Assembly (NCBI RefSeq): GCF_030689305.1
Contig: NZ_JAUYVM010000007.1
Location: forward strand, 124,001-188,000
From: Vibrio penaeicida
Lineage (GTDB): Bacteria > Pseudomonadota > Gammaproteobacteria > Enterobacterales > Vibrionaceae
Length of the DNA: 64,000 nucleotides
Reading direction: 5' to 3'
Below, in pieces: positions 8,633 through 17,206 of this stretch. The notes beneath the pieces are model-generated. The model did not search any database. It was not told where the DNA came from and worked only from the letters and a program-made list of their open reading frames with translations. How positions within the stretch are numbered: position 1 is the stretch's first letter; every line of letters starts with the position of its first letter. The position numbers and the translations under genes are program-made.

Positions 8633-9388
8633 ATGAGTAATGAGAAAACCTTCGCTGTCGTTATTCCAGCACGTTACGAATCAAGTCGATTCCCAGGGAA
8701 GCCGTTAGTAGATATCTGTGGCAAGTCAATGATACAGCACGTATGGGAGCGTTGTTGTCTAGCCGTGGGACAAGAAAAAGTGTATGTTGCAACCGATGAT
8801 ACTCGTATCCAAAGTGCCGTTGAGGGCTTTGGTGGTCAAGTCGTGATGACAAGCTCTGAGTGCTTAACTGGTACCGACAGACTTGCAGAAGCTAACCTGA
8901 AGCTTGACTGTGATTTTATCGTTAATGTCCAAGGTGACGAGCCACTTGTTAATCCAGATGATATCAATACGGTAATTAAGGCGTTCTTGAAGAGCGGTAA
9001 TGTGACGAATGCCATGTGTGCAATTACTTCAGAGCAAGAGTTTCGCTCTTTTACTGTACCGAAGGTTACTTTCAGCCAATCTAGCAAGTTGCTTTACATG
9101 AGCCGCGCAGGTATACCTCAGACTAAAGCGGGTGAATACCAATTTGGCTACAAGCAGGTGTGTATCTATGCATTCTCGAAAGAGCAGTTGAATTTCTTCT
9201 ACAGCAACAAGGGTAAGGCTCGTCATGAGCAAGTTGAAGACATTGAGATACTACGTTTTTTAGAATCAGATTATGTTGTGGATATGATTGAAGTTGAAGC
9301 TGGCTCTCTTGCTGTTGATACTCCACGGGATGTCGAAGCCGTTCTAGCCAAATTGCTAAATAAAACTAGTAGCCAAGAAGGAAATTAA
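8633..9388 (+). CDS. CMP-3-deoxy-ulosonate cytidylyltransferase (KdsB family)
   Basis: This 251-residue protein has the KdsB-type CTP-binding start V-I-P-A-R-Y-E-S-S-R-F-P-G-K-P-L, then G-T-D-R-L-A-E-A and V-N-V-Q-G-D-E-P-L-V. KdsB activates Kdo with CTP. A second copy dedicated to this locus is likely, because the housekeeping kdsB of Gammaproteobacteria normally lies elsewhere (not visible here). The start is 2 bp after the HAD gene stop, so the three genes 6374-9388 form one unit. I infer it activates a Kdo-like acid made by the two preceding enzymes. The symbol is left blank because the substrate may not be Kdo. Confidence 0.85.
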   Translation: MSNEKTFAVVIPARYESSRFPGKPLVDICGKSMIQHVWERCCLAVGQEKVYVATDDTRIQSAVEGFGGQVVMTSSECLTGTDRLAEANLKLDCDFIVNVQGDEPLVNPDDINTVIKAFLKSGNVTNAMCAITSEQEFRSFTVPKVTFSQSSKLLYMSRAGIPQTKAGEYQFGYKQVCIYAFSKEQLNFFYSNKGKARHEQVEDIEILRFLESDYVVDMIEVEAGSLAVDTPRDVEAVLAKLLNKTSSQEGN

Positions 9389-9998
9389 AGCATTGAAATC
9401 ATAAAAATTTCAACTTGAGAAAAATATTTATTTTTAGTTAGGATAAATGTAGTTAATTTCAGGGGATAATTGTGAATTTAGTCGATGAAAAGTGAATAAT
9501 TCATTAAGATAAAAGGTTTTAATGAAATTAGAGAAAATGAAAATTGGCTTTGTTATTCTTTGGAGTTATAAGTGCTCATGATAGTCAGCATCTGTTAAGA
9601 TCAAGGTTGAGTCGTTGCAATTTTGATCGTTCAGAATTTACGGTCTAGTTAGAATAGCATTGATATTACAGTAAGAGATGTTTACTAAGTTGGTTTTTAT
9701 CGATTCAAATATATTTTTTTCAGCACTAACATATTGAAATTAAGCATGAAAGAAGCTTATATTTGCTCCTCAAAAATACTTTCTAAGGTGGTGGTATAGC
9801 CTGAAGAAGTGCCCAAGTTATAAGGAATCTCTTATTCACCACAAGTAAGAGGAAACAACCATATAGGTTGAACTCCAAAGCACAGGTATAAGAGATTGAA
9901 AGATAAGGCTGGATAGAAGTCTTATAGTTTAATCTATATTTTGTACAACATGAAAGGCTGTGAGGTTTTAGAATTAAATGTTCAACCAGATCATTCTT
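9389..9998. other. Gene-free, AT-rich stretch with decayed coding traces
   Basis: No intact gene is present. A short reading near 9536-9650 (ATG-AAA-ATT-GGC...) looks like the start of a lost protein but runs into stops after about a dozen codons and shifts frame. I could not assign it to a family. The stretch separates the kdsB-like gene from the ISAs1 copy C left end at 9999. Confidence 0.6.
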
Positions 9999-11178
9999 CA
10001 GAGAAAAATCATGAACATGCCTATTTTTGAAGGGATTGAGGTAGGTTGAACTCGCATTTTTTGCCTATCACTAGAGAGCAGCATCACAGGTCCCGCTTTT
10101 TACTAACGATCGAGTTGAAGGTTGTTTCCAGTTTTTTACCTCTGTATAAAAATTTGGAGGTCAGCTAAAGAGTCACCCCTCCCTTTTATGCATTTTAGAA
10201 CATCAAGGATTATCGGCAACAAAGAAAGGTCGAGCATAATTCAACCGATACCATTTTGTTAGCAATATGTGCCATTCTTTCAGGTTAAGATTATTGGAAA
10301 GCGATTCAATTGTTTGGAGAAGCCTGTGGTGAAGGTGACGAAAGGTGAAGTGATGGCAAAGCAGTATGAGGCTCGTATGACCATTCTCAAGGGTTAGGTA
10401 CTATCCATATGGTTAATGATTTTGCGACGGTAAATGGTGTGAGTCTTGGTCAACATAAAGTCTACGAGAATCGAATGAGATCCACCGCGCTCCCGAACTT
10501 ACTCGAGCTTCTGACGGCTGTAGGTCGTTTCGTGAGCATAGACGCGATAGGGTGTCAAAAAATGATAGCCCAAAAAGACTGTGAATAAGAGCGCGGACTA
10601 TTTATTGTCGATAAAAGTCAATCAAGGTCGTCTAGAGGCAGTATTTAATGATTATTTTGTTATGGGGATGATACAAGAGCACGATGGAGATTCGTATAGC
10701 ACTCATGAAAAATCGAGAGGTCGCTTGGAAACTCAGCTGATGCTCACGAACACCGACTTGAGTGTCTTAGGTGATATAGAATTTGAGTAGCTAGAACCAA
10801 AGGCGATGGGTACAGTAGTTAGCATAAGACAGGAAAGTTCGGCAACGGAGGAGCAAGAGTTTTCAGTGAGATACCTCATAAATTCAAATGAATTGTGTCT
10901 TAGTAAAATGTTAGTTTCGGTGGTTTAGAATTGATTAATACAGTTATTGCACAGGATATTGGAAACCACATTTGGAGAAGATGCGTGTCGTAAACGAGTG
11001 GAAGAAAGAGTAGAGAATTTTGCAAAGATCAGGCAGATGTGTTTGAAATTATTAAAACGAGAAGTGACGTTAAAGGCGAGTATAAAGCAAAAAAGAGCGA
11101 TGTGTGCGATGAATCCTGAGTATCTTTTGAAAGTTCTGGGAAGCTTTAATTTACGGGAATGTTCATGAATTTTCCCTG
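9999..11178 (+). mobile_element. Decayed ISAs1-family insertion sequence (copy C)
   Basis: The left inverted repeat (9999-10023, 'cagagaaaaatcatgaac') pairs with the right repeat at 11155-11178. The interior is a broken transposase of the same lineage as copy B, and in the same orientation. No target duplication is evident. With copy B it brackets the precursor-synthesis block 2272-9388. Confidence 0.8.
10188..11168 (+). pseudogene. ISAs1-family transposase (copy C), multiple stops
   Basis: Recognisable family segments occur in shifting frames. Near 10200-10330 a reading contains K-D-Y-R-Q-Q-R-K-V-E-H and I-L-L-A-I-C-A-I-L-S-G. At 10581-10790 there is N-K-S-A-D-Y-L-L-S-I-K-V-N-Q-G-R-L-E. At 10947-11168 the C-terminal reading contains F-G-E-D-A-C-R-K-R and ends Y-L-L-K-V-L-G. 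In-frame stops and a deletion between these pieces make it non-functional. Confidence 0.8.
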
Positions 11179-11215
11179 ATGTAACAATAATGGTTTTTAA
11201 TTTTTAGGTATAAAT

Positions 11216-12238
11216 ATGAATAGCAATCAACTAGTGGACCTTTCTGGATATATGTTTTCAGGCAAGTCTGCTGTATCCGATTTGTTAAGGGAATTTGAAG
11301 GTATATATGTACCTAGTTACCATGAAGAATTTGAATTAATTAGAACTAATGATGGTTTACTCGACTTATATAATACACTGAACTCGAATTGGAGCCCGAA
11401 TAGAGCTGATTCTGCTCTACGTCGTTTCAAAAATGTTTCTGATAAATTAGCATATACTTCAAAAGGAATTGAAAGATTATGGAAAATAGGGTTTGGTTAT
11501 AATAGCCGCTATTCTGATTTTGACCTAAAAACTCAAAGTTTTATTAAAAAATTGACAAATTCAAGCTGGAAGATGAACTGGCCGACAGAATATCTATACA
11601 TGTCTAAAAGTGAAATATTAAAGAATAAAATAAATTCTCGCTTAAATAAAACATGTCACTGGCCGGAAATCGATTTTTCATTAACTAATAGAAATAATAT
11701 AGGACAATGTATTTCTGAATATCTTTATGAAGTGTTCTCTGAGTTTTATTTAAACGGAAATCATACTGTAGTTATTCATAATGCATTAGAACCCTATTCA
11801 CCAGAACAAGGAGTTGAATTGATAACAAATGGTAAGTGTATAATAATTGATAGAGATATAAGAGATATATATGCTAATTGTGTAAGGCATGTTATTGGAT
11901 ATAATGATGATGTTGAAATTTTTAAAAAAATATCAGGTGCTACTGACATTGAAAAATTTATTGAAAGACAAAGAATTATGAGAATTAAAAACAATACGAA
12001 GAGTAATAAAGTATTAAGGATTAAATTTGAAGATCTAGTTTATGATTACGAAAATACTTTGCAAAATATTATGATTTTTTTAAATTTAGAGTCAAGTTAT
12101 CATAAGCAAAAGCTAAGTTTCTTTGATCCAAAAGTATCAGTTAAAAATTGTAAGTCTTGGCTTAAATTATCATCTATAGAATTAGAAAATATCAAAAGGA
12201 TAGAACAAGCGTTACCAGAATATTGCTATATAGGTTAG
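11216..12238 (+). CDS. Sulfotransferase-like P-loop protein
   Basis: The 340-residue protein begins with a P-loop-like motif G-Y-M-F-S-G-K-S-A near residue 11, matching the 5'-phosphosulfate-binding loop position of sulfotransferases. Farther on, I-I-D-R-D-I-R-D-I-Y resembles the R-D-P-R-D 3'-phosphate-binding segment, and L-R-I-K-F-E-D-L-V-Y-D-Y resembles the family's F-E-D-L motif. It could transfer sulfate from PAPS to a sugar of the glycan, though some homologues are uncharacterised and may be kinases. It is strongly AT-rich and is the first gene after ISAs1 copy C. It lies 6 bp before wzx. Confidence 0.6.
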   Translation: MNSNQLVDLSGYMFSGKSAVSDLLREFEGIYVPSYHEEFELIRTNDGLLDLYNTLNSNWSPNRADSALRRFKNVSDKLAYTSKGIERLWKIGFGYNSRYSDFDLKTQSFIKKLTNSSWKMNWPTEYLYMSKSEILKNKINSRLNKTCHWPEIDFSLTNRNNIGQCISEYLYEVFSEFYLNGNHTVVIHNALEPYSPEQGVELITNGKCIIIDRDIRDIYANCVRHVIGYNDDVEIFKKISGATDIEKFIERQRIMRIKNNTKSNKVLRIKFEDLVYDYENTLQNIMIFLNLESSYHKQKLSFFDPKVSVKNCKSWLKLSSIELENIKRIEQALPEYCYIG

Positions 12239-12244
12239 TCTTTA

Positions 12245-13675
12245 ATGGATAATATTAAGAATAACGAAAAGCTGGCATCGATATGTTATTTGTTTGGTAG
12301 TATTTTTAATGCAGCCATTGGTTTTGTTTTGATTCCTTTGTTAATGTCAAATATGTCTGTTTCAGGTTATGGGGCTTTTTCAGTTTTACAGCTTTGTGGA
12401 ACAATATTCTCGGCGGTATGCTATTTTGGAATAACAAGCGCATTTACTAGATCATATTTTGATCATCAAAAAGAAACTGAAAAAATGAAGTGTTTATCGA
12501 CTGCATTTATTTTAGTAAATATAGGAGGGCTAAGCCAAGTTATAATTGGTATCATATTGTCTAAATCTTTGTCTGAGTTCCTTTTTGGAAGTTATGATTA
12601 CTATCTTTTAATAATTGCCTCATTGACTTCAGCATCTTTTGTTTTTATCAATTTTTTCTTTCTTACTTATTTTAGGTTAGCAAATAGACCTAAGTCTTTT
12701 TTAGGGCTATCTGTCTTTTCTGCTATACTAAATACCACTTTAACCTATGTTTTTTTAGTGGTTCTTGATCAAGGGATTCATGGGGTAATATATGGCGGTC
12801 TTATTAGTCAATGTATTACATATGTTATTCTTTTTGTGAGTATTTTCCCCAGATTTAAAGTTTTTTCATTTGATTTCAAACAAGCTAAAATAATGTTGAG
12901 TTATGGCTTTCAAATCGTATTATCCAGTGCTGCTGGCTTATCTATAATTTGGTCAGATCAGTTTTTTATTAATCATTTTTTAGATTTACATGAAGTTGGA
13001 ATATATTCATTGTCAGTTAAACTTGCAGGAGTGATTTTATTCATTTTCATTACCCCATTCTTTCAAGTTGTAAATCCGATTGTTCTTGAATCACTAAAAC
13101 ATAAAAATACAAAGAAGCTTTGCCAATATTACTATGACAAATATTTATACTTAGGGCTAGCTTCGATAATATTCACATATTATTTTGCTTATGTATATTT
13201 TTTATTTTTTAAAGAGAGTGAGTATGTTAAAGCTTTAGACTATCTACCATGGTTATTACTGTCTCTATTTTTACATGGAAGTATTAATATTCTTTCGTTA
13301 GGATTCAGTATTACGAGAAATATGCAACCTCAGTCAAGAGTTTATATGCTGATGGCATTCGTTAATATAATATTAAACAGTGTTTTAATTCCATGGTTAG
13401 GCGTTTTCGGTGCAGTTTTAAGTACGATATTATCATATTCTATATTGTCTATAATACTATATAAGATTTCTAATAATTTATACGACATGAGATTGTCTCA
13501 CTATAACTTAATTCCGTGTGGAATACTTTTGAGCATGTTTTTAGCTTCTGTTTATTTAATGAAGGATACATTAGAAATAATTTGTTCTTCTATATTTATG
13601 ATTTTATTTATTTTTCGATGGATTATTGTAATAAAAAAAAGAAATAACGGTCTAATAGAGGGTGAAAATAGATGA
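12245..13675 (+). CDS. wzx: O-antigen/polysaccharide flippase Wzx
   Basis: A 476-residue, very hydrophobic inner-membrane protein with about 12-14 predicted helices, beginning with a short hydrophilic tail and F-G-S-I-F-N-A-A-I-G-F-V-L. It fits the MATE/PST-type oligosaccharide flippase family, which moves undecaprenyl-diphosphate-linked repeat units to the periplasmic face. A Wzy-type polymerase (19379) in the same cluster supports a Wzx/Wzy-dependent pathway. It overlaps the next gene by 4 bp (ATGA at 13672). Confidence 0.85.
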   Translation: MDNIKNNEKLASICYLFGSIFNAAIGFVLIPLLMSNMSVSGYGAFSVLQLCGTIFSAVCYFGITSAFTRSYFDHQKETEKMKCLSTAFILVNIGGLSQVIIGIILSKSLSEFLFGSYDYYLLIIASLTSASFVFINFFFLTYFRLANRPKSFLGLSVFSAILNTTLTYVFLVVLDQGIHGVIYGGLISQCITYVILFVSIFPRFKVFSFDFKQAKIMLSYGFQIVLSSAAGLSIIWSDQFFINHFLDLHEVGIYSLSVKLAGVILFIFITPFFQVVNPIVLESLKHKNTKKLCQYYYDKYLYLGLASIIFTYYFAYVYFLFFKESEYVKALDYLPWLLLSLFLHGSINILSLGFSITRNMQPQSRVYMLMAFVNIILNSVLIPWLGVFGAVLSTILSYSILSIILYKISNNLYDMRLSHYNLIPCGILLSMFLASVYLMKDTLEIICSSIFMILFIFRWIIVIKKRNNGLIEGENR

Positions 13676-14904
13676 ATATTGCGTTTTACTTCCCGTACCC
13701 TACAGTAGGAGGAGTGTCAATTTTATTTTTGAGGTGTGCTAAATATCTTACGGAAAGACATAATGTAATACTAATAGATATCAACGATGGGTATATGCAT
13801 AAGAATTTACCGAGTGGATGTAGTTATGTAAATTACTTGGAGCTTGATAAGTTGCCTGACAAAACTACGATAATTTTTCAATCATGTCCTTTATGGCGAA
13901 TTCAGGATCTAGAGAAAGCACCTGAAAGCTCAAAAATAGTATTTTGGAATTTACATCCACAAAATTTAGACCCGAGAATATTAAAGAGTAATATAGGGGT
14001 TAGAAACACATTAGGAAAGATGATTAACTTATTCAGTTTCTTTAGGTTGAAAAAATTGAGAAAAACAGTTAGTAACCTAGTGGAAAATAATGCAATTTAT
14101 TTTATGGACGGTGGAAACTATCAAAAAACTTGTGATTATCTAAATGTTGATATAATTGAACCAAACTTTCTCCCGATTACTAATGCTGATATTAATAGTT
14201 GTTTAATAAAACATAAGGGAAAATCTTATGTTAACAATGAGTTTAGATGTATCCTAGTGAGCAGAATTGAAGGGTTTAAAACGTCAATAGTTGAACATGT
14301 AATAACAAGACTTGAGCATTTAAATAATCAAGGCATAATATTGACAATAGTTGGCGATGGCAGGGACTTGCCTAAGATAAAGGAATGTGCGTCAAAACTA
14401 AGAAATATTAAAGTCCACTTTGTCGGATATATGCATCATGATCTATTGAGCGATTTGATTTGTAATCAAGATCTATCTTTTGCTATGGGTACTAGTGCAC
14501 TTGACAGTGCTTCTTTAGGCATACCTACTATTTGTCTTGACTATAGTAATAATGAAATTAAAGAACTGTATAAGTTTAGATTCATTTACGAATGTGAAAA
14601 TTGGAACCTAGGTCGAGAGATCAACGCTATGAATTTTTATGAAGAGGAGTGCTCGTTACAAGAGATGATAGATATCATAAAACTTCAACCCAATATCGTT
14701 AGTGATAAAACTAAACGCTATTATATCTCTAATCATTCAGAATATGTATATACATTGTTGGAGAAAAAATTAGTTAAAGGTGTTGGGGTATCTATAGGTT
14801 TTATTTTAAAAGAGAAATTACACATGGTTGATATTTTTACTAAACTACTAGTATTAATATTCGGCAAACAAAAAATTGATAATTCAGGTTTCGTAAATTT
14901 TTAA
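13672..14904 (+). CDS. Glycosyltransferase, GT-B fold (GT4-like)
   Basis: The 410-residue protein starts F-Y-F-P-Y-P-T-V-G-G-V-S, resembling the GT4 N-terminal glycine loop. In the C-terminal domain it has I-L-V-S-R-I-E-G-F-K-T and L-T-I-V-G-D-G-R-D-L-P. The usual E-x7-E is poorly kept (around S-A-L-D-S-A-S-L-G-I-P-T), so it is a divergent member. It lies between wzx and rfbF. Donor and acceptor are unknown. Confidence 0.7.
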   Translation: MNIAFYFPYPTVGGVSILFLRCAKYLTERHNVILIDINDGYMHKNLPSGCSYVNYLELDKLPDKTTIIFQSCPLWRIQDLEKAPESSKIVFWNLHPQNLDPRILKSNIGVRNTLGKMINLFSFFRLKKLRKTVSNLVENNAIYFMDGGNYQKTCDYLNVDIIEPNFLPITNADINSCLIKHKGKSYVNNEFRCILVSRIEGFKTSIVEHVITRLEHLNNQGIILTIVGDGRDLPKIKECASKLRNIKVHFVGYMHHDLLSDLICNQDLSFAMGTSALDSASLGIPTICLDYSNNEIKELYKFRFIYECENWNLGREINAMNFYEEECSLQEMIDIIKLQPNIVSDKTKRYYISNHSEYVYTLLEKKLVKGVGVSIGFILKEKLHMVDIFTKLLVLIFGKQKIDNSGFVNF

Positions 14905-14911
14905 GGTTAAT

Positions 14912-15682
14912 ATGAAAGTTCTTATTTTAGCAGGTGGTTTTGGTACTCGTTTGAGTGAAGAAACGGATGTCAGACCTAAACCAATGGTTGAAATTGGCGG
15001 AAAACCAATTTTATGGCATATTATGAAAATGTATTCTCAGTATGGGTATAATGATTTTGTAATTCTTCTGGGATATAAGGGATATTATATCAAGGAATAC
15101 TTTGCTAATTATTTCTTACATCAAAGTGACGTGACTATTGATTTGAAAAATAATGAGATGAAAATTCACAAAAATACTTCAGAGCCGTGGACTGTAACGT
15201 TGCTTGATACAGGTCTTCATAGTATGACCGGGGGAAGAGTTAAGCGAGCTCAAGATATTATCGGTGATGAGCCGTTTATGTTGACCTATGGCGATGGTGT
15301 TTCAGATGTTAATATTACAGAATTAGTCAACTTTCACAAAAATCATGGTAGAGCAATTACGATGACTTCTGTTCAGCCAGATGGACGTTTTGGTGCCATA
15401 GAAATTGAGGGCGACAAAATCACGAAATTTCTCGAAAAACCAAAAGGTGATGGTTCTTGGATAAACGGTGGTTTTTTTGTGTGTGAGCCTGAGGTCCTTA
15501 ATTACATAAACGAGGGAGATGGTACTATATTTGAGCAATCTCCATTGCAAAAATTAGCTGAAAATGGGGAGTTGTACTCCTATAAACACAATGGTTTTTG
15601 GAAGTGTATGGATACATTGAAGGACAAAATAGACCTCGATGAAATGTTAAAAAATGGCAAGGCAAGATGGAAAAGCTGGTAA
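14912..15682 (+). CDS. rfbF: Glucose-1-phosphate cytidylyltransferase
   Basis: RfbF/DdhA makes CDP-glucose from CTP and glucose-1-phosphate. The 256-residue protein has the usual length, the N-terminal L-A-G-G-F-G-T-R-L-S-E-E-T motif and R-P-K-P-M-V-E-I-G-G-K-P-I. The ending W-K-C-M-D-T-L-K-D is also family-typical. It is followed directly by rfbG. Confidence 0.96.
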   Translation: MKVLILAGGFGTRLSEETDVRPKPMVEIGGKPILWHIMKMYSQYGYNDFVILLGYKGYYIKEYFANYFLHQSDVTIDLKNNEMKIHKNTSEPWTVTLLDTGLHSMTGGRVKRAQDIIGDEPFMLTYGDGVSDVNITELVNFHKNHGRAITMTSVQPDGRFGAIEIEGDKITKFLEKPKGDGSWINGGFFVCEPEVLNYINEGDGTIFEQSPLQKLAENGELYSYKHNGFWKCMDTLKDKIDLDEMLKNGKARWKSW

Positions 15683-16776
15683 TGTTTAATAATATTTATA
15701 ACGGTAAACGTGTTTTAGTTACAGGTCATACGGGCTTCAAAGGTACTTGGCTGACGACTTGGCTTCTCCAATTGGGTGCTGAAGTTTGTGGAATATCGAA
15801 AGACATCCCAACGAATCCTTCTATGTTTGAAGCGTTGCAACTTAGCGATAAGATTGATCATCATATTTGTGATATCAGAGACCTTGATAGGACAAGTCAG
15901 ATTATTAATCAATTTAAGCCTGATTTTTTATTTCATTTAGCAGCCCAACCTATCGTATCTTTGTCTTACTCCGAGCCATTGGATACAATTTCCACAAATG
16001 TTCTTGGGACTGCTAACATTCTGGAAATATTAAGGAATGTGTCTTTTCAATGCACTGCGATTATTATAACTAGCGACAAGTGCTACGAAAATATTGAGTG
16101 GGTATGGGGGTACAAAGAGACCGACCCAGTTGGTGGTCGCGACATTTATAGTGGTTCTAAAGGTGCGGCAGAAGTCATTTTTCATGCCTACCAGCAATCA
16201 TTCTTTCCAGAAGGGCATAATGTTCGACTTGCTACTGGACGTGCGGGTAATGTAATAGGCGGAGGTGACTGGGCAGTAGATCGAATTGTTGTGGACTGTG
16301 TTAAAGCATGGAATAAAGGTGAACAGGTCGAAATACGTTGTCCGGATGCAACAAGACCTTGGCAGCATGTTCTTGAGCCACTTAGTGGATATTTGATGCT
16401 AGGTGAAAAATTGGCGCTTAATGCATCCTTACATGGTCAACAATTTAATTTTGGTCCTAGGGCTGAACAAAATCGTACAGTAAAAGACTTGTTAGAAGGC
16501 CTAAGTACTTACTGGGATTTTTTAGATAGTAGCCAAGCTTTTAAGGTAACTGATAATTTACCATTCCACGAAGCAGGGTTATTAAAGCTTAACTGTGATA
16601 AGGCGTTGTTTTATTTGAAATGGGAAGCAAGTCTTTCTTACAATGAATGCGTTAAGTTAGTAAGTGAATGGTACGTTAACTTTTATCAAGGCAATGTTGA
16701 TTATTTGACATTCACTAACCAACAGATTGTTGAATACCAAAAAATTGCAAAGAGTAAAGGAATTAGCTGGCTATGA
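15682..16776 (+). CDS. rfbG: CDP-glucose 4,6-dehydratase
   Basis: RfbG/DdhB converts CDP-glucose to CDP-4-keto-6-deoxyglucose with bound NAD. It has the unusual SDR nucleotide motif V-T-G-H-T-G-F-K-G-T-W-L and a Y-x3-K segment (Y-S-G-S-K-G-A-A-E). I chose ATG 15682, which overlaps the rfbF stop (TAATG) and gives the family-typical start M-F-N-N-I-Y-N-G-K-R-V. An ATG at 15667 would add five residues and overlap rfbF by 16 bp. It overlaps the cupin gene by 4 bp. Confidence 0.95.
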   Translation: MFNNIYNGKRVLVTGHTGFKGTWLTTWLLQLGAEVCGISKDIPTNPSMFEALQLSDKIDHHICDIRDLDRTSQIINQFKPDFLFHLAAQPIVSLSYSEPLDTISTNVLGTANILEILRNVSFQCTAIIITSDKCYENIEWVWGYKETDPVGGRDIYSGSKGAAEVIFHAYQQSFFPEGHNVRLATGRAGNVIGGGDWAVDRIVVDCVKAWNKGEQVEIRCPDATRPWQHVLEPLSGYLMLGEKLALNASLHGQQFNFGPRAEQNRTVKDLLEGLSTYWDFLDSSQAFKVTDNLPFHEAGLLKLNCDKALFYLKWEASLSYNECVKLVSEWYVNFYQGNVDYLTFTNQQIVEYQKIAKSKGISWL

Positions 16777-17204
16777 TCAATGATGTTGTAATTACTCCTC
16801 TAAAACAAATTTTTTTGGATAAAGGTTCTGTGTTTCATGGAATTAAATCAACAGAGGATACATTCTATGGTTTTGGTGAAGCCTACTTTTCTCAGGTGCA
16901 TTACTTATCTGTTAAAGGTTGGAAAAAACACACTAAAATGAATATGAATTTAATTGTTCCTGTAGGCGCGATTAAGTTTGTTATTTTTGATGATAGGGAG
17001 GGGAGTCCAACAAACGGTGTTTATTATGAGGTCAAATTATCTGAGAGTAATTATTGTCGACTGACAATTCCTCCTGAGCTTTGGGTAGCATTTCAAGGCG
17101 TAGGAGCAAGTACTAATTTGCTTATGAATTTTTCAGATATATTGCACGATCCTTTAGAGTCTCAAGCTAAAGCTCTAGCTGATATTTCATACGATTGGAA
17201 TTAA
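16773..17204 (+). CDS. RmlC-like cupin, putative CDP-4-keto-6-deoxysugar epimerase
   Basis: A 143-residue cupin related to dTDP-4-dehydrorhamnose 3,5-epimerase, but shorter than RmlC (about 180 residues). The segments G-S-V-F-H-G-I-K and P-P-E-L-W-V-A-F-Q-G match the family core. Because it lies between CDP-glucose dehydratase and an aminotransferase, I infer that it epimerises C3 and/or C5 of CDP-4-keto-6-deoxyglucose. It overlaps rfbG by 4 bp. The stop is just before the ATG of the aminotransferase (17207). Confidence 0.7.
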   Translation: MINDVVITPLKQIFLDKGSVFHGIKSTEDTFYGFGEAYFSQVHYLSVKGWKKHTKMNMNLIVPVGAIKFVIFDDREGSPTNGVYYEVKLSESNYCRLTIPPELWVAFQGVGASTNLLMNFSDILHDPLESQAKALADISYDWN

Positions 17205-17206
17205 AT

